DNA of 64,000 bases, from NCBI GenBank assembly GCA_002104895.1, contig MCFG01000032.1, positions 189,001-253,000 on the forward strand. Reading direction: 5' to 3'. The DNA comes from Anaeromyces robustus (lineage: Eukaryota > Neocallimastigomycota > Neocallimastigomycetes > Neocallimastigales > Neocallimastigaceae). Numbering within the stretch: the stretch's first letter is position 1; the number at the start of each line of letters is the position of its first letter. The position numbers were made by a program, and so were the translations under genes. The notes below the pieces were generated by a model, which worked only from the letters and a program-made list of their open reading frames with translations, was not told the origin of the DNA and did no database searches. Below, one piece after another: positions 1 to 14,902 of this stretch.

Positions 1-60
1 AATTTTTGTAATATCACTAGATATTTATATATTAATAAATTGTATATATAAAAAACTTAC

Positions 61-246
61 GCTATTCTTCTTTTTACAGTAACATAATTACCGTTTCTAT
101 CCTGCATTTGAATTTGCATAATTTTATACTTATTTAACAAATTCTCTCTTGAGAAATTAGCTGAATGATAGCTTCTTCTTTGTCTTTTATTATTATGTTC
201 TCTTTCATCATCCCAAGCAAATTCATCATCAACATATAGATAATCA
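61..246 (-). CDS. Internal exon of an unrecognised gene leaving the window
   Basis: An open, charged reading frame on the minus strand ends at a consensus donor (GTAAG, bases 60-56), so the gene continues beyond base 1. Upstream it is closed by a stop just before base 260, and the only nearby acceptor is AAAAG at 251-247, so this is read as an internal exon. The peptide is acidic at first (DDEFAWDDERE), then basic (NNKRQRRSYHSANFSREN), and ends with a region rich in Q, R and V (KIMQIQMQDRNGNYVTVKRR). I do not recognise a family. The first coding exon was not located between 261 and 791, which is repeat-rich. The exon call rests on coding composition plus the donor; the acceptor is tentative. 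Confidence 0.5.
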
Positions 247-260
247 CTTTTATCATTCAA

Positions 261-338
261 AAATAATTATAATAAATTATTGTTAATAAATTATTATTAT
301 ATAATAAATAAGTGTTAATTCTACTTAATAATAATAAA

Positions 339-403
<65 letters not shown>

Positions 404-791
404 AAACGTTTTAAGGTATAAAACTATTTAATTATTTGAGTTTCCATAACCATTTTAAAATTATTGTTAATATTAATATTACTATTAAATATTTCATTAA
501 GAATAGTTTTTATTAAATTATATGAAATTATTTATAACTTAATATTATTTTGTATAATTTTTATACTATTCATTTAAGTAACTATATTATTCAGTTATTA
601 TTTTTATATAATTATTAATAATATTCTTTCAAGTAACTAAATTATTTAGTTATTATAAATATATATCATTTTTATACTATTTTGAGGTTTTTATAATTAA
701 CATTGTATCTTTCTTTCTATTTTCTAAACCAATATTATTAAAATATAAATCCACATTTATAAATAAATTATATATAATAACTACTATAATA
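261..791. other. AT-rich spacer with a (TTA)n microsatellite
   Basis: No supportable coding exon was seen. Bases about 341-401 are an uninterrupted TTA/ATT trinucleotide run of roughly twenty units. The rest is low-complexity A/T. A 5' exon of the gene at 61-246 could be hidden here but has no visible signature. Confidence 0.6.
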
Positions 792-1573
792 TTACTTTTC
801 TTCATCTTCATCAATTGGGTCATAGAACTCCCAATCTTCCATATGAGCAATATCAGCATCTAAAGTTTCAGGAGTAAATGATGCTGTTCTTTTGAATAAT
901 TCTTCATATTGTTCTTCCGTAAAATTCATGTCATTATCATCATTATTATTTTCATTTTCTTGCACACCTTCAGCATTATTTTTTTCTCTTTCTTTCTCTT
1001 TTTGTTCTGCAATTTCCTTTTTCAATTTTTCCATTTCTTCAAATTTTTTCATAATTGATTCAATGGTTTCTTCATCTTCAACATATCCAAGATACAAAGA
1101 AGAACTACATCATAAAATATTAAAAATAGAAAGAAAAAAATATAAAATTTAAAGTAAATGTATATAATATATTAAAAATTTTATTATATATGTTAATATC
1201 AATTTCAATATTTTTTATTAAAATATATAATTAATATTGGAGTAATAAATATTAATAATAAAACATTAATATTTGATATATGATTAATTATATGATAATT
1301 TACAATTATTTAAATAAATGTAAATTACTGTTTATTAAAATTATGAATATTTTATTTAAAAATATATATATAATTATAATTATCTTATTTATTAAATATA
1401 TATAATGTTTTACAATTAAATGAATTTAAAAATATATTAATTTAATATAATTTTAAATTCATTTAATTGTAAAACATTATATGTATTTAATAAATAACTT
1501 TTGCTAATTCTTTTTACCTAACATTTGTTGAAGATTTTCTCTTATTTCTACTTCTTAATGATCTTGTACTCAT
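792..1573 (-). CDS. Small acidic protein, two exons, function unknown
   Basis: Exon 1 (1573-1518) starts at ATG and gives MSTRSLRSRNKRKSSTNV, then a GTAAAAAG donor. Exon 2 (1104-792) follows a TTTATGATGTAG acceptor in matching phase and runs to TAA, for about 122 residues. The N-terminus is basic and Ser/Arg-rich. A conserved-looking block (YLGYVEDEETIESIMKKFEE) leads into a coiled-coil-like E/K/Q stretch. An acidic Asn/Asp linker follows, then a second block (EEQYEELFKRTASFTPETL) and a very acidic tail (DPIDEDEEK). The two blocks look like conserved motifs rather than random sequence, but I cannot name the family; the basic start and acidic end would suit a nuclear or chromatin-associated subunit (inference). 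The 412-nt intron is long for this genome and carries a 47-nt-arm inverted repeat. Confidence 0.7.
1385..1497. repeat. Long inverted repeat (47-nt arms) inside an intron
   Basis: Arms 1385-1431 and 1451-1497 are reverse complements with one mismatch, separated by a 19-nt loop that is itself nearly palindromic. It sits wholly inside the intron of the small acidic-protein gene (1517-1105, minus strand). It could be a miniature foldback element or MITE, and would form a long hairpin in the pre-mRNA. No flanking target duplication is obvious in the A/T background. Confidence 0.85.
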
Positions 1574-2912
1574 TGTATTAATTCAAATTTAATTATTATA
1601 AAATTCTTTTTTTTTTTTCCTTAAGTTATTATTAAATATTAAAAATGGATAATTTTAGAAAAATAAAAAATTATACAAAAACTTATAATGAATATAAAAT
1701 TTTTTAATTCAATTTTTAATGATAAATTATGGATATAATAAAAGTTATTAAATTAATTTTTTTTAGATTTAAAGAAAAAACTCATTAAATATTATAATTT
1801 TTTAAAAAAAATAAATTAATAATTATATTTATTAATCAAGTAAGAAAAAAAAAAAAGAACTTTTTATGAAAAAAAAAAAAAAAAAGGATTAATATATATG
1901 TGTCGAAACATAAATCTGTATAAATGAAAAATATTTAATATAAAAAAAAAATTTATTAAATTTTATAATATATTAAATTTTAGATTAAATATAAATAAAA
2001 AATATATATATATATATTTTTTATATATTTTCAATGTTAGGTTCAACGTTCAATAAATTATTAATGAATTAACGAATATCTATATATTTGTATTAAAAAA
2101 TATCTATGTTGTAAAGTTGTAATTATATATATTATTAATATATAAGTAAATATATATTACTAGAAATATTTATTTTATTATTTATTACCTATCTTTTAAC
2201 TATAATTTTTATCATATTACTTTAAATTAAAAAAATTTTTTTAATATGAAAAAAAATTATAAATTTAAAGTATAAAAAAAATAATTTAAAGTATATCATT
2301 AACTACATAACAATTTTATGAAAATTTAGATGAAAAGGATTTGATTATATTAAATATTTGGAATATACATATATATACATATATAAATAGGCACTAACCT
2401 GCTACCTATATAGAAAAAATGTATATATAGATTTTTTTATATTCATGTTATAAAAATAAAAATTATTATAAAAAATTTATTATTATTCTATTATTCTATT
2501 TTTTTTTTTTTTTTTTTTTTGTTACACAATAAATTTTTTAAAATTTTATTAATCTAACTTTTATTTCAAACAAAATTATTATTAATTAATAATTTATAAT
2601 ATTTTATTATTTATCTCTCATTAGTATTTATATTATTTATTATTATTTTTTATTTATATAACTTTGGTGTGTAAACTATCAAATAGTGGTTACTTTTAAT
2701 TAAATTAAAATCAGACGTGTTATTATTATATGCTATTTTTTCAACTTTTTATTATATTTTTATTTTTTTATTTTTATAATAGACAACAAAAAAAAAATTT
2801 TTTTAAAAAACATTTTTTAATTAATTTCAAATAAATTAAAATAGAAAGCATAATAATAATTACAAATATAAAAAGCATAATAATAATTATACAATTTATT
2901 TATATTTTATAA

Positions 2913-2960
<48 letters not shown>

Positions 2961-3560
2961 GAAAACTTTAAAATAAGAACTGAACTATATATATACCTGT
3001 TTTCTTTTTAATGATATAATAATTATTTTTATTTTTTTTATCTTTTTTTCATATCTGCTTTAAATATAATATTGTTATATATATCATAAAATTTTTGGTT
3101 ATATTATTAAAATTTAATTTCATGATTCATATAAATATTCAAATTATTCATATTATATTAAATAATAAATTTGATATAAAGGTAAACATTTAAATTAGAA
3201 TTAATAATAAATTGAGCTATATAGAAATTATAAATAGTTAAAATAATATATTTTAATTATTTTAATTTGTAACATCAAGTAATTTTTAAAAAATATGTTA
3301 AAATAATTGGTACTTTTGTATATAAATAATGAATAAATGAATATAATTCAACTAATTTTTAATGTATTTTTTTTTTAAAAAAATAAAATAAATTTATATA
3401 ACTATTGAATAATATTATATATTTATTATATTGTTGAATGTATTTTTTTTTAATAATAATTTAATAATATAATTAAATTTAAAAACATAAAAAGAAAAGA
3501 AAATAAATTTAAAGTTAAGTGGTTTCAAAAGTTTTACATTCTTCCAATTCGTCAGATAAT
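1574..3560. other. Intergenic AT-rich spacer between divergent genes
   Basis: Spacer between the minus-strand acidic-protein gene and the plus-strand FHA kinase, so it should contain both promoters. It holds homopolymer tracts (T run at about 2500-2520; A run at 1871-1885), a (TA)n run at about 2920-2944 followed by a T run, and no supportable exon. Confidence 0.6.
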
Positions 3561-4485
3561 ATGATTATAAATAATGCCTTAATGGATAATGATAATAATG
3601 AAAGTGTAATAACAATGAATGATATATCAACAGTTTTATCTTCAGAAAAGCAAAATATTTATAGTCAGGGATCTTACGATAGTCAAACTCAAACACAAAC
3701 TCAGACCCAAAAAGTTGTACAAGCCCCCATTAAAGTAACATCTCAATTTTATTCATTAAATTATATAGAGTAATTTATATAAGGGAATCATATATAGTAT
3801 TTATATAAAAAATTGTTTATATATAAAAAATTTATCTTTATATATAAATAATTTTATGTTTAATTTATATATATATACTCTTAAGTTAAATAGAGTATTA
3901 TTATTAATATTATATTTGAAATCAGTTCTATAATTAAAAATTGTTGAGATATTAATATAAAATTTTTTGTTAATATATTTAAAAATTAATGATACAAATA
4001 GTTTTCGGAAAATCAATGGGCATTATTAAGAAATTTTAAATCTTTTCAATCTAGTGATTTTTATTGTTCATTACCAAAAAAAAATATTTGTGTTGGAAGA
4101 CATTCAAATTGCGATTATATATTAAAAGGCAGTTACGTCAGTAGCATAGTAAGTTCAAATAATATTATTAATATTATTTAATATTAGTATATATATAAAT
4201 ATAATATCTCAATTATTTTCTATCTGATGATGCTCAAACAAACTAAATTTAGTTGTTTCATTTTATTTCACAAAAATTATACCAATCTCATATAACTTCT
4301 TCAGAAATTGAGATATTAAATGATTAATTACATAGATATACTTTTATACATATATTAATTTATTTTTAATCTATTATAATTATTATTTTATATTAATGTA
4401 TTTTTTAATTGTATAAATAATTTATAGCATTTTAAATTACATTTAAGAAGAAATGAAATTACGAAAGAATTTTATGTAGAAATTG

Positions 4486-4571
<86 letters not shown>

Positions 4572-5804
4572 TTTACTATATATTTATTATTAACTAATAT
4601 TGGTTTTTAATTTTTTTATATTGATACTTGTTTTTTTTCTTAATTTATAAAGAAAATGTTGGGTATAATATAAAGTTTTTTTTATGATACATATAAAATT
4701 TTGAAATAATTTTATTTTAAATAACGAAATTAATAATATTTTATTGTTTATCATTATTATTATTATTTATAATTTTTTTCTATATACATAAAATAGTAAA
4801 AATGGGACCTTAGTGAATTCAGTTTCAGTAAATGGACCCTTAACATTATCTAATAATGATATAATAACAATAAGCAAAGAAAATAATCAATGTTTGTATT
4901 ATAAATACTTAATTGTTTTTTTTTATAATTATTTGAATTATAAATATAATTTATATATATATATATATTAATAAAATTTATGAAATATTCATATATTTAT
5001 TAATTTTTGAAAAGACTATGAATTTATATTTATACTTAATACATCATTTAATTTAAATATAAATAGTGTATTTAAAAAATATGAAATGAAAAAATTTTTA
5101 GGAAGGTAAATATGAAATAATATTATATAAAGCTGATTAATAATAAATAATATTAATTAATTATTTATTTATTTTCTTTATAATTATTAAAACAAAAATG
5201 AAGTGGTTCATTTTCAACTGTAAAAGAAGCTGTTAGAAAGTCTGATGGTTCACAATTTGCAATAAAGATTATAGGTATAGATTATTAAATAAATAAATAA
5301 ATAAATAATATTATAATAAATACTAATTATTTAAATCATTTTTTTTTAAAATTATTTTTAATAAAATAATTAGATGCTAATAAATTCTATTTTGACGAAA
5401 AAGCGAAAATTGGGTTTAAGAGAGAAATTTCTATTTTGAAAAGATTAAATCATGTAATTTAATATTATCAATTAACTTAATAATTAATAATAATTATAAT
5501 TAATAATAATATTAATAATAATTTATATTTTATTTTTTAATATATATAATTATAAGAACAATATAATAAAATTTTATGAATGTATTGAGGAAGAAGGAAA
5601 AATTTATATAGTAACAGAACTTATGAAGGGTGGAAATTTATTAAAGTAAATATTTAATAAGAATTAATTTAATATTATAGATAATATGGTAATAATATTT
5701 TTATTAAAATTTTTAATAATTATAGATTAATTGAACAGAAAAAAGGGATACCTGAAATTGAAACGAGAATTTTATTTAAACAGATATTGGATGGAATAAA
5801 AGTA

Positions 5805-5883
<79 letters not shown>

Positions 5884-5912
5884 ATTCATTATTATTATTA
5901 TTATTATTATTA

Positions 5913-6008
<96 letters not shown>

Positions 6009-6026
6009 TTTTTATTATTATTTTTA

Positions 6027-6058
<32 letters not shown>

Positions 6059-7733
6059 AATTTTTAATATTAAGTATTTAATTACTATAGTATTTACATG
6101 ATAGGAATATAACTCATAGAGATATAAAACCGGATAATATTTTATTAAAAATAGATAAATGTAACACAATAATTAACGATTCATATAGTCAGAGTATTGA
6201 AAATGTTGATGATTTTAAAGTTACAGCAAAAATTAGTGACTTTGGTCTTGCTAAAAATGATAATTTTGGTTTACAAACCGTTTGTGGTACTCCACAATAT
6301 TTAGGTAAATATAAAACAGAAATTAATATTATAAAATTTATAACATTAATTCTTTTTTTTAAAAAAAAAAAAAATAAATAAAAATAAAAATAAAATAAAG
6401 CATATTTTAATATATGAAATAATTATATTATCATAAATATAGCACCTGAAATTATGAATGAGACAAATTCAATTAATTATTATGATAGTAAAGTTGACTG
6501 TTGGAGTTTAGGTGTGGTTCTTTTTCAGGTATTATAAATATTATATTTTATAATAAATATTGTAAATTGTAAATACAGATAATATTGTTTTATAATATTA
6601 TCAATAAATTTATAAATGTATTTATTAATTATAATTATTATTATAATCTATTTACAGATGATATCTAATTTATTACCACATAAAAATGGAAATAAATCAA
6701 TAATTGATTTTTCAAATAATATTTGGACAGAAGTATCATTTAATGGTAATTTTTTTTATATACTGAAAGAAATTTATAAAAATCCTTTATTAATTTTATT
6801 TTTTTTTTTATACAGTAATTCAATTAATTGAGAACTTGTTAATTGTTGATAAAGATAAACGCTATTCAGTAGATCAATCATTAAATCATGAATGGTTTTC
6901 AATGGAGGTAAACAATATTTAATTTTTTTTTAAAAAAAAAAGGGAACCTTTTAATATATATAAATAACGATAATATATTTTATTTATATATTTTAAAATA
7001 TTTTAAAATGTAGCCTGAATCAATGATAAATGATCCCATTTTAAGTTTCAATATCACTAAAAATTGGGGAATAGTAACATTAATTAATGACAAAGAGACA
7101 TTGACAATAAATATGAATACATCTAAATTTACAATTGGTTCAAATAGAAGTAAATATTACTATATATATTGAATAAATATATTTTAAATTATGATAATAA
7201 CAATAAGTTGATCGTTTCATTGTCTTTGACATGATTTTCAACATTAACTTAAAATATTTTTTTCTTTTGTTTTTTCTATTAATTTAATATTATGTAATAT
7301 TGGTGTTATTTTTAGGGTGTCAAACAATGATATCAGATAATGCTATAAGTCAACTTCATATAGTATTTAGTTTTAATGGTTATGCAGCATATATAATTGA
7401 TAAAAGCAAAAAGTAATATATATATATATATTATGAATATACAAAATTTATTATATACATATTCATATAATAATATTTATTATAATTTACATATAAAAGT
7501 TCAAACGATGTATTTTTGAATGGTTATATTATAGAAAAGAATAAACCAATAATATTGAATAAAGATTCAATTATAAAAATAATTGATTCAGGTAATAATT
7601 TAAAAATATTTTTTTCTTTTTAATTTAATTTTTAATAATAATTATTAATAATATATAAATAATAATGATGATAATAATGACAATGATAATGATAATAATA
7701 ATGATAATAATAATGATAATAATAATTACAATG

Positions 7734-7776
<43 letters not shown>

Positions 7777-9049
7777 TTATAATTATAATAATAATTTCAT
7801 TATATTAGATGATAAAAAATATCACATAATATTTGATACCTTTTCTGATAAGCCTACCCAAGGTATAATTTACATATTTTAAAAAAGAAGTTTAAAATAA
7901 TATATTAATAATCATATATAAACATATAATACGATTTTATATTAATAATTTTTTTCATCATTATTAATACAATATTAATAATACATTATTAAATATTAAT
8001 TAAAGATGATCATTCTATATCTCAACAAAGTAATTCAAGAAAAAGAAAATATAGCGATAATAATCAGTATAGTGAAGGAAGTAAACGATCAAGTACTATA
8101 GATGATCATTCGTTATCACAACAAAGTGATTCAAGTAAAAGAAAACATAGTGATAGTGAAAGAAGTAAACGATCAAGTACTATAGGAATTCAATCTCAAG
8201 TAAGAAATGTACTAACTTCAAGTAAGAAAAAAGTTATGGTTATTTATAATGAAAATAATAAAAAATTAGAACCTTCTTTTGCAAATTTATCTCTATCAAA
8301 TGAAGAAGTAAGTAATTAAGATATTATAATTAAACATTTTATAAAAAATATATATATGGATATTTATTTATAAACTATATTTAATAATTAAATATATAAA
8401 TAATCAAAGGTATGGATGGAATTAATTCCTATTAATAATAATTATTCAAAACTATTGATTAAAAAAGATTCTTTTACTATTGGAAGAAATTCAAGTAATA
8501 AAATATAAAATATAAATTATATATTTATTTTCTTTTATATATATATATTAAAAAAAATTCATTTAAATTTTTTATTTAAATTAAAATAGGTTGTTTAATT
8601 AGTATTAATGATTTAGTAATATCGAATTATCATGCAGATATTAAAAGAGATACTAATGGTATAATTTATTTAATAGATAAAAGGTAAATAATATATTAAG
8701 TAATATAATTAATTTACAGTATCATTTTTTTTTTTTTTTTTTTTTTTATAATATCTTTTTTTTAATAAATATTTATTAATATTAATAACTAATATCATAT
8801 ATTTTATCATTTTATTATAATTTAGTTCAAATGGTACATATATAAATCATAAAAAAATAAAGAAACAAAAAGTTATTATAAATAATAATGATAAAATTAT
8901 ATTTACATATAAGGATTATAAAAAAGTTAAAGGTAAAATAAATAAATATTTTAATTTAAATACATATATTTTATTAATGTTTTTAATATATTTTAAATTA
9001 TAAAGATGATAATAACGTAGAGATTGGATACATCGTATCACTAAAATAA
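3561..9049 (+). CDS. Chk2/Rad53/Cds1-like checkpoint kinase with three FHA domains
   Basis: Hand-spliced into 23 in-phase exons (first 3561-3734, last 9006-9049), about 793 residues. Order: a Ser/Thr/Gln-rich head with an SQ/TQ cluster (YSQGSYDSQTQTQTQTQK, about nt 3658-3711); FHA1 (GRHSN, SSIHFKL, then GKNGTLVN; residues about 65-160); kinase from about residue 192 (GSGSFSTV loop, AIK lysine, HRDIKPDN at 6115-6138, DFG at 6238-6246, VCGTPQYLAPE); FHA2 (FTIGSNR, ISQLHIVF, about residues 480-575); a linker with a duplicated SQ-containing unit; FHA3 (FTIGRNSS, ISNYHADI, SSNGTYIN, about residues 700-785). The kinase and N-terminal FHA match the Chk2/Cds1 plan; Rad53 has two FHA domains, and three is unusual. 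By family knowledge it would phosphorylate DNA-damage-response targets in the nucleus after activation at SQ/TQ sites by ATM/ATR-type kinases. The ATG at 3561 is the first in frame. Several introns are mostly (TTA)n. The first exon end (GTAACA donor, 3735) and the GTTTG donor at 4892 are the weakest joins. Confidence 0.88.
4653..4662 (+). other. 10-nt microexon in FHA1 of the checkpoint kinase
   Basis: Joining 4485 straight to 4797 breaks frame. A 10-nt exon preceded by TTTATAAAG and followed by GTATAA restores phase and yields EIENVGKNGTLVN, the expected FHA strand before the N-G-T motif. It is therefore inferred from phase and domain continuity. Confidence 0.65.
5802..6090 (+). repeat. Intron composed almost entirely of (TTA)n
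   Basis: Between the donor at 5802 (GTATAT) and the acceptor at 6089-6090 the intron of the kinase gene is a TTA/ATT trinucleotide array of about 250 bases with a few interruptions (ATTTTT variants near the 3' end). The splice sites lie just outside it. Similar, shorter arrays fill the introns at 4486-4650 and 18731-18895. Confidence 0.9.
8005..8184 (+). repeat. Tandem coding duplication in the inter-FHA linker
   Basis: Two adjacent coding units (8005-8100, 96 nt; 8101-8184, 84 nt) encode variants of the same block: DDHS-(I/L)-SQQS, a K/R-rich stretch, then GSKRSSTI or RSKRSSTI. Each unit has an SQ site and a basic patch. They lie between FHA2 and FHA3 of the checkpoint kinase. Confidence 0.85.
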
Positions 9050-9294
9050 CACTTATATATCAACTAAACCAAACAAGTAAAAATAATAACAGTTATTATT
9101 ATATTTTGTTTAAAAAAAGTATTTATCTCAATCAAAAAAAACAAGTAAAAATACAGAAAATATTATATTTTGTTTCAAAAAAATATATATATACCCTTAT
9201 CAAATGAAATAAAATAATTAAAATAAAAATAAAATATTATATAATAAATAAAATGAATAATAAAATTATGTACATATTTAATTGAATTAATAGC

Positions 9295-9354
<60 letters not shown>

Positions 9355-9811
9355 ATAGAATTTTATTTTTTAATTTATTCTTTTTTATTTTTTATTATAA
9401 TTTTTATTTTTTATTTTTTTTTTTTTTTTTATTTTTTTTATTTTTTTATTTTTTTATTTTTTTATTTTTTTTTTTTTATGTTTGCATTATATATATATGA
9501 TATAGTTATACTATTAAAATCTTTTTTTTTTTTTTAAGATTTTATTATTATTATTATTTTTATTTTTATTTTTTATTTTTGTCTTTGCTTTTGTTTTATT
9601 GTATTTATTTTTTATTTAGTGTGTATAAATGTTTTTTCAATGATTTATATTTTATAAATATTATTATGAATATAATTTGTATATATATTATATATTAAAA
9701 ATTCTAATGTATATTATTTATTTAATATTATATATATTATATATACAAAAAAAAAAAAAAAATTTCTTAAATAGTTAATTTATTAAATAATTTTTAGAAT
9801 TCAACAAATTT
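9050..9811. other. Convergent intergenic spacer with (AAAT)n
   Basis: Lies between the 3' ends of the kinase (plus) and the Get3 gene (minus). It contains an (AAAT)n run at about 9298-9355 and a T-rich stretch with repeated ATTTTTTT units at 9405-9475. No gene was seen; polyadenylation signals of both neighbours should be here. Confidence 0.6.
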
Positions 9812-10033
9812 TTAGTTAGCTGGAGTATATGGATGAATAAGATTTTCAGAGAATTTCTTTAATTCTTCAACACCACGAATTTCATTAGTTAATAAAGGCA
9901 ATTTAGTGATATGGAAATCTTCATATAAATCATTGATTTGATCAAGATACTTTTGTTGCATTTTATGACGTACATCACAGAATTTACATGTTGAATCTAA
10001 TGATTTAATATTAAAATAGATTTATTTAAATAC

Positions 10034-10083
<50 letters not shown>

Positions 10084-11568
10084 AGAGAGAAAATAATAAG
10101 GTATCAATATTAAAATATGATATGAAATATTATTAAAATAAATATATAATATAAATAAATTAAATATAAATTTTTTTTTTTAATTTTTACCTTTAGCTGG
10201 GAATAATAATTGATTAACAATAATCTTTGTATTATTTATTGATTTTTAATTAATAATATAAAATTTAAAATATTTATATGTATGGTTAATAGATTTTTAT
10301 TTTATATAGATATAAATAAAACAAAACAAAATAAAGTAAAATAAAAAAAAAAATAAAAAATAAATATAATAAAAATATAAATATTTTAAATATATCTTAC
10401 ATTATGAGTATCAATATTAAAACCAGTTAATTCTTGAATCATTCTTTCTGTTTCATATAATGAAAGGAATTCAGAAATACAAACACAAACAAAAGTTGTC
10501 TTATCTGGATCTTGGAATTGTTTGTTAATTTCTTCAATTTCTTCTCTCATACTTTCTAATTTTGTGAACATAGCATCTTGATTAGCTTCAATACCCATCA
10601 TACCAGATACCTATTATTTGATATTTTTTATATTTATTTATTAATAACTATTATTATTATTATTATTTAAAATAATAAATAAAATTTAATTACTTGACTA
10701 AACATTGGACCAAAACGACCCTTTAATTGGGTAAATTTAGATAAAGTTTTATTTAAAATTTCTGGGAATGAAAGGAAACGTAAAGTATGACCAGTTGGAG
10801 CAGTATCAAATACTACAGTTTCATATTCCATAGATTTAGCTAACCTTTTAAATAATTAAAAATTAATATTAATATTTCAATTTTATTTTTGGATCCTTTT
10901 TTTTTAACTCTTTTTATTTATTTATAAATTTATTTAATATTATTTTAAAACATATTTATTATTCTATTACTTCATAACTTCAGCAAAACTAATAGCTTCA
11001 TCAATACCAGGAATAGCAAATGCAAGATCTTGCATAATATTACTAATATTATTTTCACTATCTATTTATATAATTTTTATTTACATGTATATATATAATA
11101 AATAATTGTTTTAATTAATATATTGTTTAATATATAGATTATTATAGATTATTCTTTCATTATGTAACATTTACCATTTGTAATCATATCTTGAATACTA
11201 GAAGTTGGATCAATTTCCTATTAATAATATATTAATTAAAATTTTAATTATATTATTCTTATAGCAAAATTAATGTTATATATATATACCATAGCATAAA
11301 GATTTTCAAAACCATTAACAAGTAATGGTGATTTTGTGAATTTTTGATTGAAAGCATCAGAAAGATTGTGAGCTGGATCTGTTGAAATTAATAATACACT
11401 TTTTCTGACTTTAGATAATTGAATAGCTAAACTACAACTATTAGTGGTTTTACCAACACCACCTTTACCACCAACAAAAATCCATTTTAAGGAATCTTGA
11501 TCTAAAATGTTTTGTAAAGATGGTTCCAAAGGTTCATATTCTTCATCGGAATAGTCTGATACGGACAT
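9812..11568 (-). CDS. GET3: Get3/ArsA-family ATPase for tail-anchored protein targeting
   Basis: Seven in-phase exons (11568-11290, 11217-11175, 11061-10971, 10844-10694, 10610-10401, 10224-10191, 9996-9812) give about 330 residues, the normal Get3 length. Landmarks in order: acidic N-terminus; deviant Walker [23 protein letters not shown] (switch I region); [13 protein letters not shown] (switch II and Get3 signature); [29 protein letters not shown]; then CKFC, the CxxC zinc pair that bridges the Get3 homodimer. By family knowledge it is a cytosolic ATPase that takes tail-anchored membrane proteins from the Get4/5 pretargeting complex and delivers them to the Get1/2 receptor at the ER. The CxxC motif separates eukaryotic Get3 from classical arsenite-pump ArsA. 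It converges on the checkpoint kinase gene, with no evident functional link. Confidence 0.95.

Positions 11569-14902
<3,334 letters not shown>

Noticed and set aside
3735-3773. Longer first exon of the kinase ending at the GTAATT donor (3770)
   Set aside because: That donor leaves a phase that meets a stop in the next exon; the GTAACA donor at 3735 joins in phase to the FHA1 start.
5787-6059. Open frame encoding poly-Tyr then poly-Leu
   Set aside because: It is the (TTA)n array inside a kinase intron; the exon ends at 5801 and the next begins at 6091 in correct phase.
3561-9049. Identification as a dictyostelid FHA kinase and the window as Dictyostelium DNA
   Set aside because: Composition is similar, but 23 coding exons and spacers up to 5 kb do not fit the compact, intron-poor dictyostelid genomes; fungal-type CBM5/12 and ankyrin styles favour a gut fungus.
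9812-11568. Arsenite-pump ATPase (ArsA)
   Set aside because: The CxxC pair near the C-terminus and the single ATPase domain indicate Get3.
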